Shown in pieces: positions 62,296-64,000 of a stretch of 64,000 nt of DNA. The DNA is from Asterias rubens (taxonomy: Eukaryota > Echinodermata > Asteroidea > Forcipulatida > Asteriidae): NCBI RefSeq assembly GCF_902459465.1, contig NC_047071.1, positions 9,936,002-10,000,001 of the forward strand, written 5' to 3'. The translations under genes and the position numbers were made by a program. The notes beneath the pieces are model-generated. The model had not been told where the DNA came from, did not search any database, and was given only the letters and a program-made list of their open reading frames with translations. Each line of letters opens with the position of its first letter. Position 1 is the first letter of the stretch.

Positions 62296-62412
62296 GGCCC
62301 AATTTCATGTCACTGCATACAGAGGAACCCATCTTGGTTCTACAGAATTGTGCTTTACAGGACTCTGTAAGCGCCTAATTCTGTGTGTAAGCAGTGACAT
62401 GTAATCGGGCTC
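62296..62412. mobile_element. Small foldback, 'gcccaatttcatgtcactg' ends
   Basis: GGCCCAATTTCATGTCACTG and CAGTGACATGTAATCGGGC are inverted ends. CATACAGAGGAACC and AGAATTGTGCTTTACAGGAC lie inside. About 115 bp. Related end motifs occur in this genome segment at 44146 and 55700. Confidence 0.65.
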
Positions 62413-62534
62413 GGTGCAATACAGGCTCAACAGCAGGAGTGTATCTGTGAGGGTTCAAAATAGGGCTTGGGGGAAACCAGATTATGGCACTCAAGAAAAA
62501 AGATTTTTTCTCCCAATATAATGTTAATGAAGAA

Positions 62535-62722
62535 TATTAGTTTTGGTTTTTACCCATACACCGATGTGTGTTAGCACTGTATACTCAGTACTTTCCCGAG
62601 TCCTGTGAACAAAATATCACAGGCATATTACTTGGGTGGGGTACGAACCCACGACCCTTGCAATTCTAGAGCAGTGTCTTACCAACTAGACACCAAGATT
62701 GCCTGGTAGCTAGAGTTGTATA
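62535..62722 (-). mobile_element. tRNA-derived SINE (family B)
   Basis: Inverted copy: TTTTGGTTTTTACCCATACA, CTTTCCCGAGTCCTGTGAAC, a mutated B-box complement GGGTACGAACCC, GCAATTCTAGAGCAGTGTCT and TTGCCTGGTAGCTAGAG. It is 3' of the duplicated UTR segment. Confidence 0.78.
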
Positions 62723-62904
62723 GTGGCTCAACAGCCTATGCGTAATGAAGAGTTGTATTATGTCTCTTGATAATCATGGTGTAAGTTAAGGCCTTTATGT
62801 GTTCAAGTATGATATGCTTCATACATTAGTCTAAAATTCCTATCTTTCGGCCCTCAGAATTGTTTTGTGCAAAATTGGTAAAAAAAAAAAACGTTTTGGG
62901 CTGA

Positions 62905-63165
62905 AATTTATAAAGAACTAAGATTGATCTATCTTAAGATGTCCTTGTCACTCTGTACAACTCTTCTTATAAGATGAATCTGATTGCTTTATGAAATCTA
63001 GCCCTGGGGCTGATTTCACAAAGAGCTAACATTGATTTTAACTGCAAAAGATATCGTCGTTGCTAAGTAAAGTGCGATCTCGCAATACCGCTCACTATGG
63101 TAATACAGAAAATTATTGTCTTGTGCTAAATTGTAATGCTTTGTGAAGTCTTTCCAGAGCCCACA
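62905..63165. mobile_element. 'gatttcacaaag' MITEs
   Basis: GCTGAAATTTATAAAGAACT to TTTATGAAATCTAGCCC (62910-63004) and GGGGCTGATTTCACAAAGAG to CTTTGTGAAGTC (63006-63152) are two back-to-back foldback copies of the family described at 50581-50820. Confidence 0.6.
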
Positions 63166-64000
63166 GTGTGACTAATCCTATGAGGGTTTGACTCAAATAC
63201 TGCTTGAGTTATTCAAACTTGTTGTTTAGGCTTTGAGCTTCGAAGACATTGCTTTTACATCTGAAGGAAACACAATCAGGTATTTCAGCTGACTGAGATT
63301 TCCTAAGGAGTTCAGAAGGTATTGATGTCATAGCTCCCAATCTTATCGCTCTGAAGCCGATTTTGAAACAACGGCCTCGGCTGTGGCTTGGGCTGTGGCT
63401 TTGGCTGCAGCTTCCGTCTTCCTGTTTGAAGCTTGTAAGGAAAGCATACGATTAAACAAACAAATCTGACCGAGCTTCAGCTCAAGCCAGGGTTTCGATA
63501 TGGCCTCTTTCAATCAAGATCAAATTGAAATTGTTGTGTCACATTTTTCTGCTGTAAAAAAAAGAAGCAAAATAAAATAGACAACTGTACTTTTGTTGCC
63601 ATGCTCTAAATGTTTATTATGACGGGAACTACAGACTGCAAGGCCTGTTTCAATTGCCTCTATTCATATTGAAATAATGAAGTAAACAAGATTAACCCTT
63701 TTTCTTCATGGGAATGGATCACCTGATTCAATGAATTAATATTCAACGTTCTGTTGAATGATTGAAAAAGATGCAGTGCGGCTGCGAAGGAAAAGTTTGT
63801 GGAGATTTGCTTTGGTTGGTATTGGGCAAATTCTCATGGTTAGATGTGGACTAGACTTGATGACAAGTCGTTACCCGCTGCCTATTTGTCTGCCGTTCAT
63901 GCAACAGTCGCGATGCGATTATACACATGCAACGGTCGTAGGTAGCGCGTGGCGCCACTGCACTGACTCACACAAAACATACTGGGAACGAAGATGAGAC
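63166..64000. other. Right edge, nothing recognised
   Basis: No exon, RNA gene or bounded repeat was identified. A 79-residue open frame at 63758-63997 has no recognisable motif and no splice context. The GGCTGTGGCT repeats near 63380-63415 are simple sequence. Confidence 0.4.

Noticed and set aside
63758-63997. Start of another gene at the right edge
   Set aside because: An open frame touches the window edge but has no recognisable motif, no splice sites that extend it, and ordinary composition.

Overview
This is a nuclear genomic window from an animal. It is AT-rich and holds five intact protein-coding genes split by GT-AG introns into 27 recognisable coding exons, set in a large amount of repetitive non-coding DNA. 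The gene set (BHMT, HEI10/CCNB1IP1, KXD1, UBE2R, RSL24D1), the non-vertebrate repeat families and the protein divergence suggest a marine deuterostome invertebrate, most likely an echinoderm such as a sea star. That placement is inference from reading and was not confirmed by a search.

Layout. (1) 3404-27234, minus: UBE2R2/CDC34-type ubiquitin-conjugating enzyme, 5 coding exons, with an 18.5-kb first intron full of transposon remnants. (2) 27235-30993: divergent intergenic region between UBE2R2 and KXD1, with a CRE-bearing promoter, a GC-rich island and a 725-bp foldback element. (3) 30994-34067, plus: KXD1, 3 coding exons. (4) 37915-43232, plus: CCNB1IP1 (HEI10), 9 coding exons, with a likely upstream non-coding exon ending at 37001. 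(5) 45994-54053, minus: BHMT, 8 coding exons, convergent with CCNB1IP1. (6) 54054-57682: divergent intergenic region with a long inverted-repeat pair. (7) 57683-61690, plus: RSL24D1, 5 coding exons. From about 63170 to the end I recognise nothing.

The genes do not form a pathway: ubiquitin transfer, BORC/lysosome positioning, meiotic crossover control, methionine remethylation and 60S ribosome assembly are unrelated housekeeping or meiotic jobs. The distinctive content is the mobile-element layer. Several elements could be bounded to the base by their target duplications: TTAA-type MITEs (six full-length copies plus fragments), hAT-like elements with 8-bp duplications (five), TTA/Harbinger-like MITEs that each carry CRE motifs (two), and a 2312-bp TA-flanked element without a recognisable transposase. 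There are also at least three tRNA-derived SINE families, a LINE (L2/CR1-like) C-terminal fragment, nested insertions, a 28-bp minisatellite and several perfect or near-perfect palindromes. I found no new multi-gene system.
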